From NCBI GenBank assembly GCA_015231795.1, contig JADGAX010000001.1, positions 124,001-188,000 of the forward strand: 64,000 nt of DNA, read 5' to 3'. Within the stretch, counting starts at the first letter, position 1. Every line of letters begins with the position of its first letter. The notes beneath the pieces are model-generated. The model searched no databases. It saw only the letters and a program-made list of their open reading frames with translations, and was not told the DNA's origin. The translations under genes and the position numbers were made by a program. Shown here piece by piece: positions 1-9,637 of the stretch. This DNA is from Alphaproteobacteria bacterium. Its GTDB lineage: Bacteria > Pseudomonadota > Alphaproteobacteria > Rhodospirillales > WMHbin7.

Positions 1-1
1 G

Positions 2-145
2 GTCAGCAATTTCCTGCTTTGGCAGGCGGCCTATGCCGAATTTGTTTTCCAGGACGTTTTATGGCCCGATTTCGGGCGGCCGCAGCTGGAAGAGGCGATC
101 TCGGAATTCCATCGGCGTGAGCGCCGTTATGGTCAGGCGGGCTGA
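2..145 (+). CDS. uppS: Undecaprenyl diphosphate synthase, C-terminal fragment (cut by window start)
   Basis: The last 47 residues of a protein whose beginning lies outside the window. The peptide contains [15 protein letters not shown] and a basic RRERRYG tail, which is the typical end of cis-prenyl transferase UppS, the cytosolic enzyme that makes the undecaprenyl carrier for peptidoglycan and other surface polymers. The frame runs open from base 2 to the TGA at 143-145. The next gene, cdsA, starts inside this end, and the order uppS-cdsA-dxr-rseP is standard in Alphaproteobacteria, which supports the call. Only the end is visible, so catalytic residues cannot be checked. Confidence 0.85.
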   Translation, partial: VSNFLLWQAAYAEFVFQDVLWPDFGRPQLEEAISEFHRRERRYGQAG

Positions 146-947
146 TCGGGTGGCTGTTTCCCTGAATTCCCTGACATTGCGCATTCTTTCCGCGGTCTTG
201 CTGGCGCCTCCGGTGCTGGCGGCCGTTTGGTACGGTTCGCCCTATTTCGAGGGGATGACGGTGCTGGCCGCCATCGTCATGGCCTGGGAATGGGAGAAGC
301 TGGTCTCCAAGGAAAGTTTTGCAGGCCCTGGCATCGCCTTGGCCTTGGCCAGCGTCGTCGCCCTTATTCTGCTTCCACTGCCGCTGCTGGCTTTGGTGGC
401 GATGGGAGTGGGCGCCTTGGTCGCCAGCCTGCTGGCGCCGGTGGGCTTGCGCGGTTGGATGGCGGCGGGAGCGCCCTATATCGTTCTGCCCTTGGCGGCC
501 TTGTTGATGCTGCGCGCCGCTCCCGAAGGACAATCCATCCTGATCTGGCTGTTCTTGATCGTCTGGGCGACGGACATCGGCGCTTATGCCGCCGGTCTTC
601 TGATCGGCGGGCCGAAGCTGGCTCCGTCGATCAGTCCGAAGAAGACCTGGGCAGGTCTGGCGGGCGGCATGATCGCGGCCGCCGTGATCGCCATGTGGGG
701 CGGAAGCTGGCTCGGCTTCGTTTCTCCCGCCCCCAAGCTGGGGTTGATGGGGGCGGCTTTGGCCGTGGTGGCGCAAGTCGGCGACCTGTTCGAATCCTTC
801 GTCAAACGCCGTTTCGACGCTAAGGACTCAAGCCAGTTGATTCCAGGGCATGGCGGCTTGTTGGACCGTATCGACGGCTTGTTGGCGGCGGGATTCGCCC
901 TGGGAATATTGTATCTGGCGACCTTCGATGGAGGCTTTGAATGGTAG
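129..947 (+). CDS. cdsA: Phosphatidate cytidylyltransferase (CDP-diacylglycerol synthase)
   Basis: Integral membrane enzyme that makes CDP-diacylglycerol from phosphatidic acid and CTP, the entry point of phospholipid synthesis. The 272-residue product is almost entirely hydrophobic helices. It has SPKKTWAG in the middle and, near the C-terminus, the family signature: KRRFDAKD followed by [14 protein letters not shown] chose the ATG at 129, which overlaps the uppS end by 17 bases and begins MVRRADRV just before the first membrane helix. A longer reading from 33 would add 32 residues taken from another frame of uppS and is unlikely. A GTG at 150 is another option. The end overlaps dxr by 7 bases, so translation is probably coupled. 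Confidence 0.95.
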   Translation: MVRRADRVAVSLNSLTLRILSAVLLAPPVLAAVWYGSPYFEGMTVLAAIVMAWEWEKLVSKESFAGPGIALALASVVALILLPLPLLALVAMGVGALVASLLAPVGLRGWMAAGAPYIVLPLAALLMLRAAPEGQSILIWLFLIVWATDIGAYAAGLLIGGPKLAPSISPKKTWAGLAGGMIAAAVIAMWGGSWLGFVSPAPKLGLMGAALAVVAQVGDLFESFVKRRFDAKDSSQLIPGHGGLLDRIDGLLAAGFALGILYLATFDGGFEW

Positions 948-2110
948 GCGAGCCTTTGTCCGTCACCGTGCTGGGATCGACCGGTTCGATCGGCATGAGC
1001 ACGTTCGATCTTCTGGCCCGCGATCCGCAGGCTTACCGGATCGAGGCGCTGGTGGCTGGGCGCAATGTCGAACGTCTGATCGAACAGGCCAAGACCTTGA
1101 AACCCAAGCTGGCCGTGATGGCCGATCCGGAATTCTATGCGGCCTTGAAGGAAGGCCTCTCCGGCACGGGAATCGAAGTGGCGGCAGGCGACGACGCCGT
1201 GATTGCGGCGGCGGACCGTCCGGCCAAATGGGTAATGGCGGCCATCGTGGGGGCGGCGGGTTTGAAGCCGACCATGAAGGCCATAGAGCGCGGCGCCGTG
1301 GTTGGCCTGGCCAACAAGGAAACGCTGGTATCGGCGGGTGACGTGGTGACCCGGGCGGTCAGGGATTCGGGCGCCGTCATCATTCCGGTCGATTCCGAGC
1401 ACAGCGCCATCTTTCAGGTATTGGATTTTGAGCAGAAGGACAAGGTCGAGAAGATCATCCTGACCGCTTCCGGCGGCCCGTTCCGCACCATGGGCGGCAA
1501 CGAAATGGCCCGCGTCACGCCCAAACAGGCGGTGGCGCATCCCAATTGGAGCATGGGCGCCAAGATATCGGTCGATTCCGCCACCATGATGAACAAGGGA
1601 CTTGAACTGATCGAGGCGCATCATCTGTTCGACATGCCCGAAGAGAAGATCGACGTCCTGGTTCATCCCCAGTCGGTCATCCACAGTCTGGTCGCCTATG
1701 TCGATGGCTCGGTCTTGGCGCAATTGGGCGCGCCCGACATGCGAACCCCCATCGCCTACGCCCTGGGTTGGCCCAAGCGCATCAGCGCCCCGGTGCCGCG
1801 CCTCAATCTGGCCGATATAGCGACGCTGACCTTCGAGCGGCCAGACAACAAACGGTTCCCTGCGCTTGAATTGGCCCGGGCCGCCTTGCGCCGCGCCGGT
1901 TCGATGCCTACTATTTTGAATGCGGCCAATGAAGTCGCCGTCAGCCTGTTCCTGGACCACAAGATCGGTTTCCTGGATATCGCCAGGCTGGTGGCCGAAA
2001 CCATGGAGGCCGTCGAGGCCTCAGAGCTGCAAGGGCTTGAGGACGTTCTGGCCGCCGATGCCGAGGCCAGAATTCGTGCCCAGGAAATCGCCAGAAGACT
2101 GACTCATTGA
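941..2110 (+). CDS. dxr: 1-deoxy-D-xylulose 5-phosphate reductoisomerase
   Basis: Second enzyme of the MEP isoprenoid pathway: it rearranges and reduces DXP to MEP with NADPH. It supplies precursors for the neighbouring UppS. The 389 residues match the family length. The NADPH-binding loop GSTGSIG is at residues 12-18, the active-site segment [10 protein letters not shown] lies near residue 150, and [16 protein letters not shown] plus [13 protein letters not shown] follow. The ATG at 941 sits inside the end of cdsA. A 29-base gap separates it from rseP. Confidence 0.97.
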   Translation: MVGEPLSVTVLGSTGSIGMSTFDLLARDPQAYRIEALVAGRNVERLIEQAKTLKPKLAVMADPEFYAALKEGLSGTGIEVAAGDDAVIAAADRPAKWVMAAIVGAAGLKPTMKAIERGAVVGLANKETLVSAGDVVTRAVRDSGAVIIPVDSEHSAIFQVLDFEQKDKVEKIILTASGGPFRTMGGNEMARVTPKQAVAHPNWSMGAKISVDSATMMNKGLELIEAHHLFDMPEEKIDVLVHPQSVIHSLVAYVDGSVLAQLGAPDMRTPIAYALGWPKRISAPVPRLNLADIATLTFERPDNKRFPALELARAALRRAGSMPTILNAANEVAVSLFLDHKIGFLDIARLVAETMEAVEASELQGLEDVLAADAEARIRAQEIARRLTH

Positions 2111-2139
2111 GAAATCTGGCGCATTAAGGAGTTTCCAAG

Positions 2140-3258
2140 TTGGACGTGTTGATCAATTACATTCTTCCTTTCCTGATTCTGTTGACCGTCGTGGTCTTCG
2201 TGCATGAGTTGGGCCATTATTGGGTGGCGCGCCGCAACGGTGTGCGGGTTCTGGTCTTTTCGGTCGGGTTCGGGAAAGAACTCTTTGGTTTCAATGATAA
2301 GAACGGAACGCGCTGGAAACTGGGACTGATCCCATTCGGCGGTTACGTCAAGATGTTCGGCGACGAGGACGAAAGCAGCAAGCCCGACACGACGCGCGAA
2401 TTCACCGAAGAGGAAAAGGCGGTTTCCTTCCACCACAAGCGGTTGGGACAAAGGGCCGCCATCGTGGCGGCTGGCCCCTTGTCCAATCTATTCTTCGCCA
2501 TCATCGTTCTGGCCGTGCTGTTCATGACGGTAGGGCAGTTGAATACGCCGCCGGTCGTGGGGGCTGTTTCGCCCGGGTCCGCAGCCGAGAAGGCGGGCAT
2601 CCAAGAGCAAGACCGCATTACAGCCATCAATGGCGCGGCCATCGAACGTTTCGAGCAAATTCAACAAATTGTCCGCTTGGGCGATGGTTCCCGGCTTGAT
2701 TTGACCATTGAGCGCGCCGGACAATCCCTGGACCTGCCGATCACGCCCACCATGACCGAACTGACCGACCGTTTCGGCAATGTTCAGCGCACGCCGCTTC
2801 TGGGCATTTCGGCGTCGATGGCCGAAAGCCAAGTCGTGATGCTGTCGCCGGGGGCGGCGGTTTACGAGTCCTTCCGCCAGACCTGGGTGATCACCAGCTC
2901 GACCTTGTCGGCCGTGGGGCAGATGATTACCGGCAGCCGGGACACCAGCGATTTGGGCGGGCCCCTCAGAATCGCCAAATTTTCCGGCGAGGCAGCCCAG
3001 GGCGGGGCCGCCAATTTCATTACGTTTATCGCGGTGCTATCGATCAATCTGGCGTTGATTAACCTTTTCCCGATACCTATGTTGGATGGTGGCCACCTTT
3101 TGTTCTATGCCATTGAAGGCGTCATCCGTCGGCCATTATCCGAGCAGGCGCAAGAATATGGTTTCCGAATCGGCCTCTTTCTGGTACTAGCATTGTTCGT
3201 GTTCGCAACGTGGAACGACTTGATTCACTTGAAGGTGTTCGACTTCCTGAAGGGTTAG
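2140..3258 (+). CDS. rseP: Site-2 intramembrane zinc metalloprotease RseP
   Basis: Membrane protease that releases envelope-stress sigma factors by cutting anti-sigma factors and clears leftover signal peptides. The 372 residues show the zinc site HELGH at 22-26 within the first membrane segment, a central PDZ domain (about residues 125-220, PPVVGAVSPGSAAEKAG), and the third ligand motif PMLDGGHL near residue 320. The start is a TTG at 2140 with an AAGGA ribosome site ten bases upstream; no ATG fits the N-terminal helix. It sits between dxr and bamA as usual. Confidence 0.96.
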   Translation: MDVLINYILPFLILLTVVVFVHELGHYWVARRNGVRVLVFSVGFGKELFGFNDKNGTRWKLGLIPFGGYVKMFGDEDESSKPDTTREFTEEEKAVSFHHKRLGQRAAIVAAGPLSNLFFAIIVLAVLFMTVGQLNTPPVVGAVSPGSAAEKAGIQEQDRITAINGAAIERFEQIQQIVRLGDGSRLDLTIERAGQSLDLPITPTMTELTDRFGNVQRTPLLGISASMAESQVVMLSPGAAVYESFRQTWVITSSTLSAVGQMITGSRDTSDLGGPLRIAKFSGEAAQGGAANFITFIAVLSINLALINLFPIPMLDGGHLLFYAIEGVIRRPLSEQAQEYGFRIGLFLVLALFVFATWNDLIHLKVFDFLKG

Positions 3259-3300
3259 GGAGCCGACCGGACAGAGGATCGGGCCGCGCCACGGAATCGT

Positions 3301-5676
3301 GTGGGAAGAGGGGACGCTTTGCCTATTCGCCCGGTACAGTCGCTGCAGAATGCAGGAACGGCGTTGGCAGCAATGTGTTTGGTTGCTGGGATTGCTTGGG
3401 CCGGGTCGGCCTGGGCGGCGGAAGAACCGCCTGTTCCCATGGCATCGCCGCGCATTCAGGTCGACAATTCGGAAATCGGCAGCGTCATCCGTCAGGTGAC
3501 CTTCCAGGGCAATCAGCGCATCGAGCCGGAAACCATCCGCTCCTATCTGCTGGTTCAGGAGGGCGACGCCTTCAATCCGGAACGCATCGACCGTTCCTTG
3601 AAGTCCTTGTTTGCGACCGGCTTGTTCGCGGATGTCAGCATCAAGCGCGAAGGTGGCACGCTGCTCGTCAAGGTGATCGAAAATCCGATCATCAACCGCA
3701 TCCAGCTTGAGGGCAACAAGCGCGTCAAGGACGAGACGCTGACGCCCGAGTTGCAGATGAAGCCGCGTACCGTCTACACGCGCACCAAGGTGCAATCCGA
3801 CGTCAAGCGCATGCTGGACATCTATCGTCGCCAGGGCCGTTTCGCGGCCACGGTCGATCCCAAGGTTATCCAGCTTGATCAGAACCGCGTCGATCTGGTT
3901 TACGAGATTGACGAAGGCAAGCGGACGGGCGTCAAACGCATCGCATTCGTCGGCAACAAGCATTTTGCAGACGCCACGTTGCGTGAAGCCTTGCAGACCA
4001 AGGAAGAGCGCTGGTGGCGCTTCTTCTCATCGGACGACAATTACGATCCCGACCGCGTCACCTACGACCGCGAACTGCTGCGCCGCTTCTACATGAAGCG
4101 CGGCTATGCGGATTTCAGGGTGGTTTCCGCGCAGGCGGAACTTAGCCCGACGCAAGACGAGTTCTTCATCACCTTCACGGTCGAGGAAGGCGAGCGCTAT
4201 AAGATCGGCAAAGTCGATGTCGATCTGGCGCTGCCGCAGATCAAGAAAGAGGATGTCTTCGACGTCGTCCAGTTCGAGAAGGGCGATTGGTACAACTCGC
4301 TCAAGGTCGAGAATTCGGTTCAGAAAATCACCGATCTGGTCGGCACGAAGGGCTACGCTTTCGGCGAAGTGCGTCCCAGAATCGAGCGCAACAAGGACAA
4401 GCGCACTTTGGATATCACCTTCGATATCCAGGAAGGGCCGCGCGTTTTTGTCGAGCGCATTGACATCACGGGCAATGTGCGCACGCTGGACAAGGTTATC
4501 CGGCGCGAGTTCCGCTTGGTCGAAGGCGACGCCTTCAATTCGGCCAAGCTGCGCCGTTCGCGTCAGCGCTTGCAAGATCTGGGCTTCTTCGAAAAGGTTG
4601 AAGTCAATAATGTGCCATCCGACGACTATCCTGACCGCACGATCGTCAAGGTGGATGTTCAGGAGAAGTCGACTGGCGAATTGTCCTTCGGCGTCGGCTG
4701 GTCGACGACGGCGGGCGCCTTGTTCGAAATCGGCGTGCGCGAGCGCAATTTGCTGGGGCGCGGGCAGGATTTGCTGGCCAAATTCTCGTTGGGACAGAAA
4801 TCCACGAAGATCGACCTGTCGTTCACCGAGCCATATTTCATGGAACGTGAAGTGGCGGTCGGCTTCGATTTGTTCCATCGGACGACTGATTACAAGAAGA
4901 CCAGTTCCTATAAACAAACGGATACCGGCGGCGCTTTGAGGGCAGGTTATCGTCTGACCGAGAATCTGAGCCAGAGCGTTCGATATGGGCTTAAGCAGTC
5001 CAAAGTCGAGGATGTTTCTGCCCTGGCTTCACGCTACATCCAGTCGCAGAAAGGCACTTCGATAACGTCAGCCGTTTCTCAGACATTGCTCTATGATCGT
5101 CGCGACAGCAGGCTAAACCCAACTGACGGCTATTTCATGCGCATGAGCAATGATCTGGCTGGTTTTGGCGGCACAGAGCGCTATCTCCGTTCCGATTTCG
5201 ATGCCGGTTATTACTATCCCCTGGCAGAGCAATGGACCTTGGCCGTTTCTGGCCGCTCGGGATATATCTTTGGCATCGGTAAGGATATTCGCATCGTTGA
5301 TCGTTATTTCATGGGTGGCGAGTCCGTGCGCGGCTTTGCGCAGTCGGGTATTGGCCCCAGAGATAAGTCGACTGATGATGCCTTGGGCGGCAACTGGATG
5401 GCTTCCGGTTCGGCCGAGGTGACCTTCCCGATCGGTTTGCCCAATGAATACGGCATTGAAGGCAAGGTCTTCTCCGATGTGGGAACCTTGGGGGCTGCCG
5501 ATGACAATGATTCAGCAACAGTCGACAGCTCAAACTTGATCCGAACGTCTGTCGGTTTCGGCGTCAATTGGAAGTCGCCTATTGGTCCGATGAGTCTCGA
5601 TTTTGGCTTCCCCATCACCAAGGAAAACTACGACGAGACCGAAGTTTTCCGCTTCAATTTTGGTACGAGGTTCTAA
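3301..5676 (+). CDS. bamA: Outer membrane protein assembly factor BamA (Omp85)
   Basis: Outer-membrane barrel that inserts other beta-barrel proteins. The product has a signal peptide ending AGSAWAAEE, five POTRA repeats over roughly residues 60-440, and a C-terminal surface-antigen barrel ending in phenylalanine (FNFGTRF), the recognition signal for the BAM machine itself. The length of 791 fits the family. The start is uncertain: GTG at 3301 gives the longest form, but TTG at 3319 has a better ribosome site (AGAGGGG five bases upstream) and gives an ordinary signal peptide. It follows rseP by 42 bases, and skp begins directly after its stop codon. Confidence 0.96.
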   Translation: MGRGDALPIRPVQSLQNAGTALAAMCLVAGIAWAGSAWAAEEPPVPMASPRIQVDNSEIGSVIRQVTFQGNQRIEPETIRSYLLVQEGDAFNPERIDRSLKSLFATGLFADVSIKREGGTLLVKVIENPIINRIQLEGNKRVKDETLTPELQMKPRTVYTRTKVQSDVKRMLDIYRRQGRFAATVDPKVIQLDQNRVDLVYEIDEGKRTGVKRIAFVGNKHFADATLREALQTKEERWWRFFSSDDNYDPDRVTYDRELLRRFYMKRGYADFRVVSAQAELSPTQDEFFITFTVEEGERYKIGKVDVDLALPQIKKEDVFDVVQFEKGDWYNSLKVENSVQKITDLVGTKGYAFGEVRPRIERNKDKRTLDITFDIQEGPRVFVERIDITGNVRTLDKVIRREFRLVEGDAFNSAKLRRSRQRLQDLGFFEKVEVNNVPSDDYPDRTIVKVDVQEKSTGELSFGVGWSTTAGALFEIGVRERNLLGRGQDLLAKFSLGQKSTKIDLSFTEPYFMEREVAVGFDLFHRTTDYKKTSSYKQTDTGGALRAGYRLTENLSQSVRYGLKQSKVEDVSALASRYIQSQKGTSITSAVSQTLLYDRRDSRLNPTDGYFMRMSNDLAGFGGTERYLRSDFDAGYYYPLAEQWTLAVSGRSGYIFGIGKDIRIVDRYFMGGESVRGFAQSGIGPRDKSTDDALGGNWMASGSAEVTFPIGLPNEYGIEGKVFSDVGTLGAADDNDSATVDSSNLIRTSVGFGVNWKSPIGPMSLDFGFPITKENYDETEVFRFNFGTRF

Positions 5677-6324
5677 ATGACAATTCGCATGCGCAGCCTG
5701 GGGGCCGTTGCCCTTGGTATTTCCCTTGCCTTCTCTGCTTTGCCGGCCATTGCTGCCGAAGCCAAGGTTCCGGCGGCAACCGTCATGGTTGTCGATATTC
5801 CGAAGGTGCTGAACGAATCGCGTCAGACGAAGAAAATTCGCGAGACGCGTGAGACCTTCGCCGAGAAGTTCCGCAAGGAATTCGATGCCGAAGGCAATAA
5901 GTTGCGCGACGAGGAAAAGCAGATTGTCGATCAGCGCACCGTTCTGTCGCCTGAAGCCTTCGTCGAGAAGCAGAAGGCCTTCAACGCGAAGGCGGCTAAT
6001 TTCGAGAAGCGCACGCGCATTCGCTTCCTAAGCCTGGATACGGCGACCGACACGGCGATGAAGCAGGTCGGCATGCATCTGTCGCAGATCGTCCGCGAGT
6101 TCGCTTCGGAAGTGGGGGCCAATCTGGTTCTCTCGCGCACGCAGGTCGAATATTTCGAGCCTGCCATGGATAGGACCGATGCGGTGCTCGAGCGCTTGAA
6201 TACCAAGGTCAAGGAAATCACCTTCCCCAATCCCATGGAAGTTGAAAAAGAGCTTCAGTCCAGGGTTGATGCCGAGAATGCCAAGAGGCAGGGCGCCGCA
6301 GCCAAGGACGCCAAGAAAAAGTAA
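5677..6324 (+). CDS. skp: Periplasmic chaperone Skp/OmpH
   Basis: Periplasmic chaperone that holds unfolded outer-membrane proteins on their way to BamA. The 215-residue product starts with a clear signal peptide ending LPAIAAEA. A highly charged helical body follows (about 60-150), rich in Lys, Glu and Arg, typical of the tentacles of Skp, and it ends in a lysine tail (KKK). The ATG abuts the bamA stop codon with no gap, so the two are co-translated. The order bamA-skp-lpxD-fabZ-lpxA is conserved in Proteobacteria. Confidence 0.92.
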   Translation: MTIRMRSLGAVALGISLAFSALPAIAAEAKVPAATVMVVDIPKVLNESRQTKKIRETRETFAEKFRKEFDAEGNKLRDEEKQIVDQRTVLSPEAFVEKQKAFNAKAANFEKRTRIRFLSLDTATDTAMKQVGMHLSQIVREFASEVGANLVLSRTQVEYFEPAMDRTDAVLERLNTKVKEITFPNPMEVEKELQSRVDAENAKRQGAAAKDAKKK

Positions 6325-6341
6325 GAGGATAAGGGGCCGGC

Positions 6342-7391
6342 ATGGCGGATTTACGATTCTTTGACCGTGCCGGCCCATTTTCCTTGGAGGAATTGGCGCG
6401 CCTTGCCGGCGCCCAGTTGGCTCCGGCCAGCGATCCAGTTCGACAAATCTCGGACGTTGCCGCGCTAGACTCCGCCCTTGAGACGGAAATCGTTTTTCTA
6501 TCCGAACGCAAGCTGAAGGATGCCTTGGCCGCCTCGAAGGCCGGCGCTTGCATTCTTTCCCCGGCCTTGGCCGATCTGGCGCCCCCTGGCATGGCTTGCC
6601 TGATCCATCCTGATCCCAAACGCGCCTATGCCTTGATCGCCCAGGCCTTTTATCCGCAGAACGCGCCAGACCCCTGGGTTGCGCCCACGGCCAGCGTCGA
6701 TCCGTCCGCCAAGCTGGGGCAGGGTGTTCGCATTGAGCCTGGGGCCGTGATCGGTCGCAACGCGGTGCTTGGCGACCGCGTGCATGTGGGGGCCAATGCC
6801 GTGATCGGCCGTTCCGTCGTCGTCGGCGACGACAGCCGCATCGGCCCTTTGGTTTCCTTGCAATGCTGCGAAATCGGCAAGCGCGTCATCCTTCATCCGG
6901 GCGTCGCCATCGGCCAGGACGGTTACGGTTTTGCGCCCTCGCGCGATGGACGTCACGTCAAGTTGCCGCAGATGGGGCTGGTCATCGTCAGCGACGATGT
7001 GGAAATCGGCGCCAACACCACCATCGACCGCGGGGCCACCGGCGACACGGTCATCGGGCCACACACCAAAATCGACAATCTTGTTCAGATCGGCCACAAT
7101 GTGCGCACCGGTCTGGGTTGCGGAATCACCGCCCAGGTAGGCATTTCCGGCAGCACCACGATTGGCGATCTGTCGTTGCTTTATGGCCAAGTGGGCGTGG
7201 CCGATCACAGCCGCATCGGCTCTGGCGTCACCATCCTGGCCCGCAGCGGCGTTCAGGGCTTCGTGCCCGACGGCGCCACTTATATGGGCTATCCGGCCGT
7301 CGAGATGAGAGAGTATCTGAAGATTCACAAATTTCTCTTGCGTGAATCGCGCAAGATGGGTTCCGCCAAGAAAAGTTCCGAATCAGATTGA
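6342..7391 (+). CDS. lpxD: UDP-3-O-acylglucosamine N-acyltransferase
   Basis: Third step of lipid A synthesis: it adds the second acyl chain from acyl-ACP onto UDP-3-O-acylglucosamine. The 349 residues have the N-terminal uridine-binding domain (first about 100) and then a left-handed beta helix built from hexapeptide repeats ([20 protein letters not shown] and similar). The segment IGHNVRTG carries the expected active-site histidine. A C-terminal helical tail follows ([11 protein letters not shown]). It lies 17 bases after skp and 25 before fabZ. Confidence 0.96.
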   Translation: MADLRFFDRAGPFSLEELARLAGAQLAPASDPVRQISDVAALDSALETEIVFLSERKLKDALAASKAGACILSPALADLAPPGMACLIHPDPKRAYALIAQAFYPQNAPDPWVAPTASVDPSAKLGQGVRIEPGAVIGRNAVLGDRVHVGANAVIGRSVVVGDDSRIGPLVSLQCCEIGKRVILHPGVAIGQDGYGFAPSRDGRHVKLPQMGLVIVSDDVEIGANTTIDRGATGDTVIGPHTKIDNLVQIGHNVRTGLGCGITAQVGISGSTTIGDLSLLYGQVGVADHSRIGSGVTILARSGVQGFVPDGATYMGYPAVEMREYLKIHKFLLRESRKMGSAKKSSESD

Positions 7392-7416
7392 CGGCAAGTG
7401 AAGAGGAGTTGCTGGG

Positions 7417-7878
7417 ATGACCGAGACGACGAATGCCCCCCGCGTGATCGATATCAACCGTATCGTTCAGATGATCCCGCATCGCTATCCCTTCTTGCTG
7501 GTTGACCGCGTTCTTGACGTGGTGCCCGACGAAAGCGCCGTCGGCCTTAAGAACGTCACCATGAACGAGCCGTTCTTTCAGGGCCATTTTCCGTCGCGTC
7601 CCATCATGCCGGGCGTGCTGATCATCGAATGTATGGCGCAGACGGCGGCGGTGCTGGTGGTCGAGACATTGGGGCCGAATTCCGAAGGCAAGCTGGTCTA
7701 TTTCATGTCGGTCGAGGAAGCCCGCTTCAGAAAGCCGGTCGTGCCCGGCGATCAACTGAAGATCCATGTGAAGAAGGAACGTTCGCGCGGCAATGTCTGG
7801 AAGTTCACCGCGCAGGCCAAGGTCGACGGCCAAGTGATGGCCGAGGCGACCTATACGGCGATGATTGTCGACAATTGA
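7417..7878 (+). CDS. fabZ: 3-hydroxyacyl-[acyl-carrier-protein] dehydratase FabZ
   Basis: Dehydratase of fatty acid elongation, with a hot-dog fold. The 153 residues contain [12 protein letters not shown], the catalytic His57 in [12 protein letters not shown] and the catalytic Glu71 in IIECMAQ. It draws on the same hydroxyacyl-ACP pool as LpxA and LpxD, which explains its place in the lipid A operon. A ribosome site (GAGGAG) precedes the ATG. The next gap, 120 bases before lpxA, is the longest within this operon and could hold an internal promoter. Confidence 0.97.
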   Translation: MTETTNAPRVIDINRIVQMIPHRYPFLLVDRVLDVVPDESAVGLKNVTMNEPFFQGHFPSRPIMPGVLIIECMAQTAAVLVVETLGPNSEGKLVYFMSVEEARFRKPVVPGDQLKIHVKKERSRGNVWKFTAQAKVDGQVMAEATYTAMIVDN

Positions 7879-7998
7879 CGGCTGGCCAGTCGCTTCGATT
7901 GCTTGCGGTAACATTCCGTAACGCGAAGTGACTTGTCGATCCCTTGTCGGCTTTTAGAATGAAGCGCCTTCTCACGCATCGCATCGGACAATCAAGTC

Positions 7999-8817
7999 AT
8001 GACGAACATCCATCCCTCCGCCGTCGTCGATCCCAAGGCCAAGCTGGCCGAAGGCGTCTCGATCGGCCCCTTCTGCGTGGTCGGTCCCGATGTGGAGTTG
8101 GGGCGTGGTGTTGAGTTGATCGCCCATGTCGTGGTGGGCGGCAGAACGAAGATCGGCGCCGAAACCCGCATTTTCCCCTTCGCCTCGATCGGGCTTCAGC
8201 CGCAGGACCTGAAATACAAGGGCGAACCCAGCGAACTGATCATCGGTGAGCGCAACCAAATCCGCGAACATGTCACCATGAATCCCGGCACCGAAGGCGG
8301 GGGCATGATCACCCAGGTCGGCGACGAATGCCTTTTCATGATGAGCGCCCATGTGGCGCATGATTGCATCGTCGGCAACAACGTCATCCTGGCCAACAAC
8401 GCCACCTTGGCAGGTCATGTGCAGGTTGGCGACAATGCGGTTCTGGGCGGGCTTTGCGCCGTCCATCAATTCGTGCGCATCGGCAGGCACACCATGATCG
8501 GCGGCATGAGCGGGGTCGAGAACGACGTCATTCCCTATGGCGCCGTGATGGGCAACCGCGCCTATCTGTCGGGGCTTAATCTGGTCGGGCTGAAGCGGCG
8601 CGGCTTCGCGCGCGACGACATTCACGCCCTGCGCAACGCCTACCGCGTTCTGTTCAGCCAGGAAGGCACGATGGCCGAGCGTTTGGACGACGTGGCAAAT
8701 CTGTTCAAGGATGTCGGTTGCGTGATGGAAATCGTCGATTTCGTGCGCGCCGATTCCTCGCGCGCCATCTGTCGTCCGAATTGGGAGAATGTTCCCGGAA
8801 CCCCCACGGCGACCTGA
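7999..8817 (+). CDS. lpxA: UDP-N-acetylglucosamine O-acyltransferase
   Basis: First committed step of lipid A synthesis. The 272 residues form a left-handed beta helix of hexapeptide repeats. MSAHVAHDCIVGNN includes the expected catalytic histidine, MNPGTEGGG and VHQFVRIGRHTMIGGMSGV are family landmarks, and a C-terminal helical domain follows (RNAYRVLFS). The stop codon is one base before the lpxI start, so the two are translationally coupled. Confidence 0.96.
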   Translation: MTNIHPSAVVDPKAKLAEGVSIGPFCVVGPDVELGRGVELIAHVVVGGRTKIGAETRIFPFASIGLQPQDLKYKGEPSELIIGERNQIREHVTMNPGTEGGGMITQVGDECLFMMSAHVAHDCIVGNNVILANNATLAGHVQVGDNAVLGGLCAVHQFVRIGRHTMIGGMSGVENDVIPYGAVMGNRAYLSGLNLVGLKRRGFARDDIHALRNAYRVLFSQEGTMAERLDDVANLFKDVGCVMEIVDFVRADSSRAICRPNWENVPGTPTAT

Positions 8818-8818
8818 T

Positions 8819-9637
8819 ATGGCAACGCTGGGCATCATCGCCGGTTCCGGACGCTTGGCGGAGCTTGTGGCGAGTGCCGCACTTTCTCAAGGCAGAGACG
8901 TTTTCTTGTTGGCCCTGGAAGGGCAAGCCGATCCCGCCTTCATCGCGGCGTCGAAATTGCCGCATGCCTGGGTGCGCCTGGGCGCCGCCGGTCAGGGCTT
9001 CGACGCGTTGCGAAACGCCAAAGCGTCGGATGTGGTGATGGCGGGCGGCGTTCGCCGTCCCAGCCTGAAGGAACTGGCGCCCGATTGGCGGGCCGCCAAA
9101 TTCTTTGCCCGCATCGGCCTGGGAGCACTGGGCGATGACGGCTTGCTGAAGGTGGTGATCAAGGAATTCGAGGCCGAAGGCTTCAACGTGCTGGGACCCG
9201 ACGACATTCTGCAAAGCCTGTTGGCCCGCGAGGGCGCTTATGGGCGTCATGCGCCCGATGAACAAGCCTTGACCGATATCGCCCTGGGCGTTCGGGTCGC
9301 CAAGGCTCTGGGGGCCTTGGATGTCGGCCAGGCCGTGGTGGTGCAGCAAGGTTTGGTTCTGGGCCTTGAGGCGATTGAGGGAACGGCGGCGCTGATCGCG
9401 CGTTGCAAGGAGTTAAGGCGGGACGGCGAGGGCGGCGTGCTGGTCAAGACGGCCAAGCCGCAGCAGGAACGCCGGGTCGATCTGCCCAGCATCGGCCCGG
9501 ATACGGTGGCGCAGGCGCATGCGGCGGGTCTGCGCGGCATCGCCGTCGAAACCTCGCGCTCGTTGGTGCTGGACGAAAGTGCTCTGATTGAAAGCGCTGA
9601 CCGGCTGGGGCTGTTCGTCGTCGGCGTAACCGCATGA
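8819..9637 (+). CDS. lpxI: UDP-2,3-diacylglucosamine pyrophosphatase LpxI (DUF1009)
   Basis: Hydrolyses UDP-2,3-diacylglucosamine to lipid X. It is the alphaproteobacterial replacement for LpxH, and its product is the substrate of the next gene, LpxB. The 272-residue protein starts LGIIAGSGRLAEL, the usual N-terminal motif, and has the conserved VMAGGVRRP and the C-terminal DLPSIGPDTV and AGLRGIAVE segments. The start is the ATG at 8819; an in-frame start at 8789 would lie inside lpxA and adds unrelated residues. It overlaps lpxB by an ATGA. Confidence 0.93.
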   Translation: MATLGIIAGSGRLAELVASAALSQGRDVFLLALEGQADPAFIAASKLPHAWVRLGAAGQGFDALRNAKASDVVMAGGVRRPSLKELAPDWRAAKFFARIGLGALGDDGLLKVVIKEFEAEGFNVLGPDDILQSLLAREGAYGRHAPDEQALTDIALGVRVAKALGALDVGQAVVVQQGLVLGLEAIEGTAALIARCKELRRDGEGGVLVKTAKPQQERRVDLPSIGPDTVAQAHAAGLRGIAVETSRSLVLDESALIESADRLGLFVVGVTA